From: Hippophae tibetana
Taxonomy: Eukaryota; Streptophyta; Magnoliopsida; Rosales; Elaeagnaceae
DNA: 64,000 nucleotides
Reading direction: 5' to 3'
NCBI GenBank assembly: GCA_037013495.1
Contig: CM072803.1
Coordinates: 23,965,001 to 24,029,000 of the forward strand
In this document: one piece after another, positions 61,801 through 64,000 of the stretch
Layout: each line of letters starts with the position of its first letter
Numbering within the stretch: the first letter of the stretch is position 1
Translations under genes and position numbers: made by a program
Notes under the pieces: generated by a model
The model's input: the letters and a program-made list of their open reading frames with translations, nothing else
Databases searched by the model: none
Told to the model about the DNA's origin: nothing

Positions 61801-63676
61801 CTCGATCTAGACTTTGTTGTTTTCTTGGTTATGGTGAAACTCAAAAAGGGTATCGATGCTATGATCCTATCTCACATCGTCTCCGTGTTTCCCGTAATGT
61901 TGTCTTTTGGGAACACCGCTTATTTGTTGAACTTTCTCACTTTCGTTCTTCCCTAACTAATTCAAATGTTTTAGAAATTTTTCCAAATGAGTCTCTTGTT
62001 CCTTCTACAGGTCCTTTGCTCCTGCTCCGCCTGAAGATCCTCAACAAGACATTCCACCTCGCCACTCAACCCGGGTAAGATCCATTCCTACACATTTACT
62101 TGACTATCATTGTTACACTGCCCTTGCTACACTCCATGAGCCTCACACCTATCGTGAGGCATCTACTAACCCTTCTTGGTAGATTGCAATGAAAGAAGAA
62201 ATTGATGTATTAACCAAAAACCATACTTGGGATCTTGTTACTCTCCCTCCTGGTCAATATGTGGTTGGTAGTAAATGGATCTATAAGATCAAGACTCGCT
62301 CTGATGGGTCTATCGATCGCTATAAGGCTCGTCTTGTAGCAAGAGGTTTTACACAAGAGTATGGGATTGATTATGAAGAGACTTTTGCTCCAGTTGCTCG
62401 TATTTCCTCTGTTCGTACCCTCTTAGCTGTTGCCGCTGCTAGTAAATGGGACCTTTTTCAGATGGATGTTAAAAATGCATTCCTTAATGGGGATATGTAT
62501 GAAGAAGTCTATATGCAACCTCCTTCTGGTCTTTCTGTTGAAACAAATAAGGTTTGTCGCCTTCGACGTGCAATTTATGGCCTTAAACAAGCTCCACGAG
62601 CATGGTTTGCCAAATTCAGTTCCACCATCCTTAGCTTTGGTTACACTGCCAGTCCTTATGATTTTGCCTTATTTCTTCGTCGCAATGATAAAGGTACCAT
62701 TTTGCTTCTTCTATATGTGGATAATATGATCATAACTGGTGATGACCTCAATGGCATTCAAGAACTCAAGCATTTTCTTAGTCAGCAGTTTGAGATGAAA
62801 GACCTTGGACATTTAAGCTATTTCTTGGGTCTTGAGATCACTCGTTCCACAGATGGTCTTTACATTACTCAAGCAAAGTATGCATCTGACCTCATATCTC
62901 AAGCTGGACTCACTGACAGCAAGACTGTTGACACTCCAGTTGAACTTAATACGCATCTGACACCATCAGAGGGGAAACCATTGTCTAATCCCTCTCTTTA
63001 TAGACGATTGGTTGGCAGTCTAGTTTATCTTACAGTTACTCATCCAGACATCTCTTATGTTGTTCATCAGGTGATCCAGTATCTGTCTGCTCCACGATCG
63101 ACTCATTATGCTGTTGTTTTACGTATTCTACGATACTTGAAAGGTAGTATCTTCCATGGCCTTTTCTACTCAGTTCAGTCTCCTTTAGTACTTCGTGCAT
63201 TCTCTGATGCTGATTGGGCAGGAGATCCTACTGATCGCAGGTCCACTACAGGTTATTGTTTTCTCCTTGGTACTTCTTTGATTTCTTGGCGAAGTAAGAA
63301 ACAAACCTTTGTGGCCCGCTCCAGTACTGAAGCAGAATATCGTGCTCTTGCTGATACCACATCTGAGCTCCTTTGGCTACGATGGCTCCTTAAGGATTTG
63401 GGTGTGTCCACATCTTCTACAACTCCTCTTTATTGTGATAATCAGAGTGCCATTCATATTGCTCACAATGATGTCTTCCATGAACGGACTAAACACATCG
63501 AGATTGATTGTCACTTTATTCGCTTTCATCTTATCCATGGTGCTCTCAAGCTTTTCCCCGTTTCCTCCAACGATCAACTTGCAAATATTTTCACTAAGAC
63601 ACTTCCCAAAGGACGCACTCGTAATTTGGTTGACAACCTCAAGTTGGTCTCACATCCACCTTGAGTTTGAGGGGGT

Positions 63677-63861
63677 TGTTAATGTATATCTAGTAATATA
63701 TTAATATATATATATATCTGCTAATGTATATCTCTTTATTTCTGACATATCTATATTTAGTTACTTTAGACATATCTAGTTTACTTGTAACTCCTATATA
63801 AAAGCACCATGTATATTCATTTATTCACATAATAGAATACAATCATTAAGTATTTCTAACA
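63677..63861 (+). repeat. Copia 3' LTR
   Basis: Starts TGTTAATGTA and ends TTTCTAACA. Shorter than the 5' LTR because the TA run is shorter. Confidence 0.9.
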
Positions 63862-63975
63862 GTTTTAGTTGTGATATACGTATTTACAGGCAAGGTAAGA
63901 GAGTAAAATTTCTACCATCTTTCTTCAGCCACCTCACCATTTGATTAAAATGATGTAAACTTCTATATTAAAAGT
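63862..63975 (-). promoter_or_regulatory. Displaced promoter of terpene synthase copy 4
   Basis: GTGATATACGTATTT, then GGCAAGGTAAGAGAGTAAA, matches the DNA just upstream of copy 2 (39721-39765) and, further on, the promoter fragment of copy 3 (53790-53830). The Copia at 58659-63861 now separates it from the copy 4 coding region. The TATA box is changed by one base relative to copy 2. Confidence 0.8.
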
Positions 63976-64000
63976 TACTCCAAAACACGCAACAAATATT

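Larger units (their letters stand above)
58659..63861 (+). mobile_element. Ty1/Copia fossil between copy 4 and its promoter
   Basis: LTRs are at 58659-58870 and 63677-63861, and the 5-bp target repeats are GTTAT and GTTTT. The primer site TGGTATCAAAG follows the 5' LTR, and a GAGGGGG polypurine tract precedes the 3' LTR. Parts in order: gag (from 59641), CCHC knuckle (near 60410), protease, GAG-pre-integrase (near 61070), integrase (61.2-61.95 kb), and reverse transcriptase with RNase H (62189-63664, a long open stretch). It is broken, with about half a dozen breaks, and better preserved than its sister at 41595-46743. LTR length differs mainly through TA-repeat change. Confidence 0.94.

Noticed and set aside
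1-64000. CRISPR arrays, rRNA or convincing tRNA genes
   Set aside because: None seen. The only tRNA-related matches are retroelement primer sites, and the only regular array is the 63-bp repeat, which has no spacers.

Overview
This is nuclear DNA of a flowering plant, most likely a woody or herbaceous eudicot. It is AT-rich, with spliced genes, four terpene-synthase copies of the angiosperm TPS-a type, a plant ARL1 GTPase gene, Ty1/Copia and Ty3/Gypsy fossils, hAT-like MITEs and an endogenous Caulimoviridae copy. I could not fix the species.

Layout. 1-5117: minus-strand pararetrovirus fossil that runs off the left edge, with a 63-bp tandem repeat at that edge. 6234-18387: ARL1 small GTPase gene, minus strand. 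I could place all eight coding exons (182 aa, every junction in phase). Its last intron holds a complete-outline Copia fossil (6725-11733), and introns 3 and 4 hold palindromic elements. 18640-32720: intergenic DNA with no supportable gene, made of foldback, MITE and decayed LTR-retrotransposon sequence. 32727-58650: four minus-strand terpene synthase copies. Copy 1 (32727-34082) is a remnant. Copy 2 (36085-39695) is intact, with seven exons and 553 aa. Copy 3 (51718-53607) is a pseudogene that lost exons 1-3 and has a solo LTR in exon 4. Copy 4 (55210-58640) keeps all exon positions but has a lost start codon and a damaged exon 2. The copies lie in larger duplicated blocks that share the 3' end of one decayed Copia element. 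A 10-kb spacer (39.8-49.8 kb) holds another Copia fossil (41595-46743), a tandem duplication and a Gypsy RT scrap. 58659-63861: a same-family Copia in the opposite orientation, inserted between copy 4 and its promoter, which reappears at 63862-64000.

How it works together. ARL1 is a housekeeping Golgi-trafficking gene unrelated to the terpene cluster. Of the four terpene synthase copies only copy 2 looks able to make a full enzyme, probably a cytosolic sesquiterpene synthase. The rest record duplication, probable gene conversion and repeated transposon insertion. The window looks like a birth-and-death terpene synthase cluster. I see no wholly new gene system; the most informative signals are the altered metal/diphosphate motifs of copy 2, the mosaic divergence between copies 2 and 4, and the dated series of insertions with empty sites in sister blocks.
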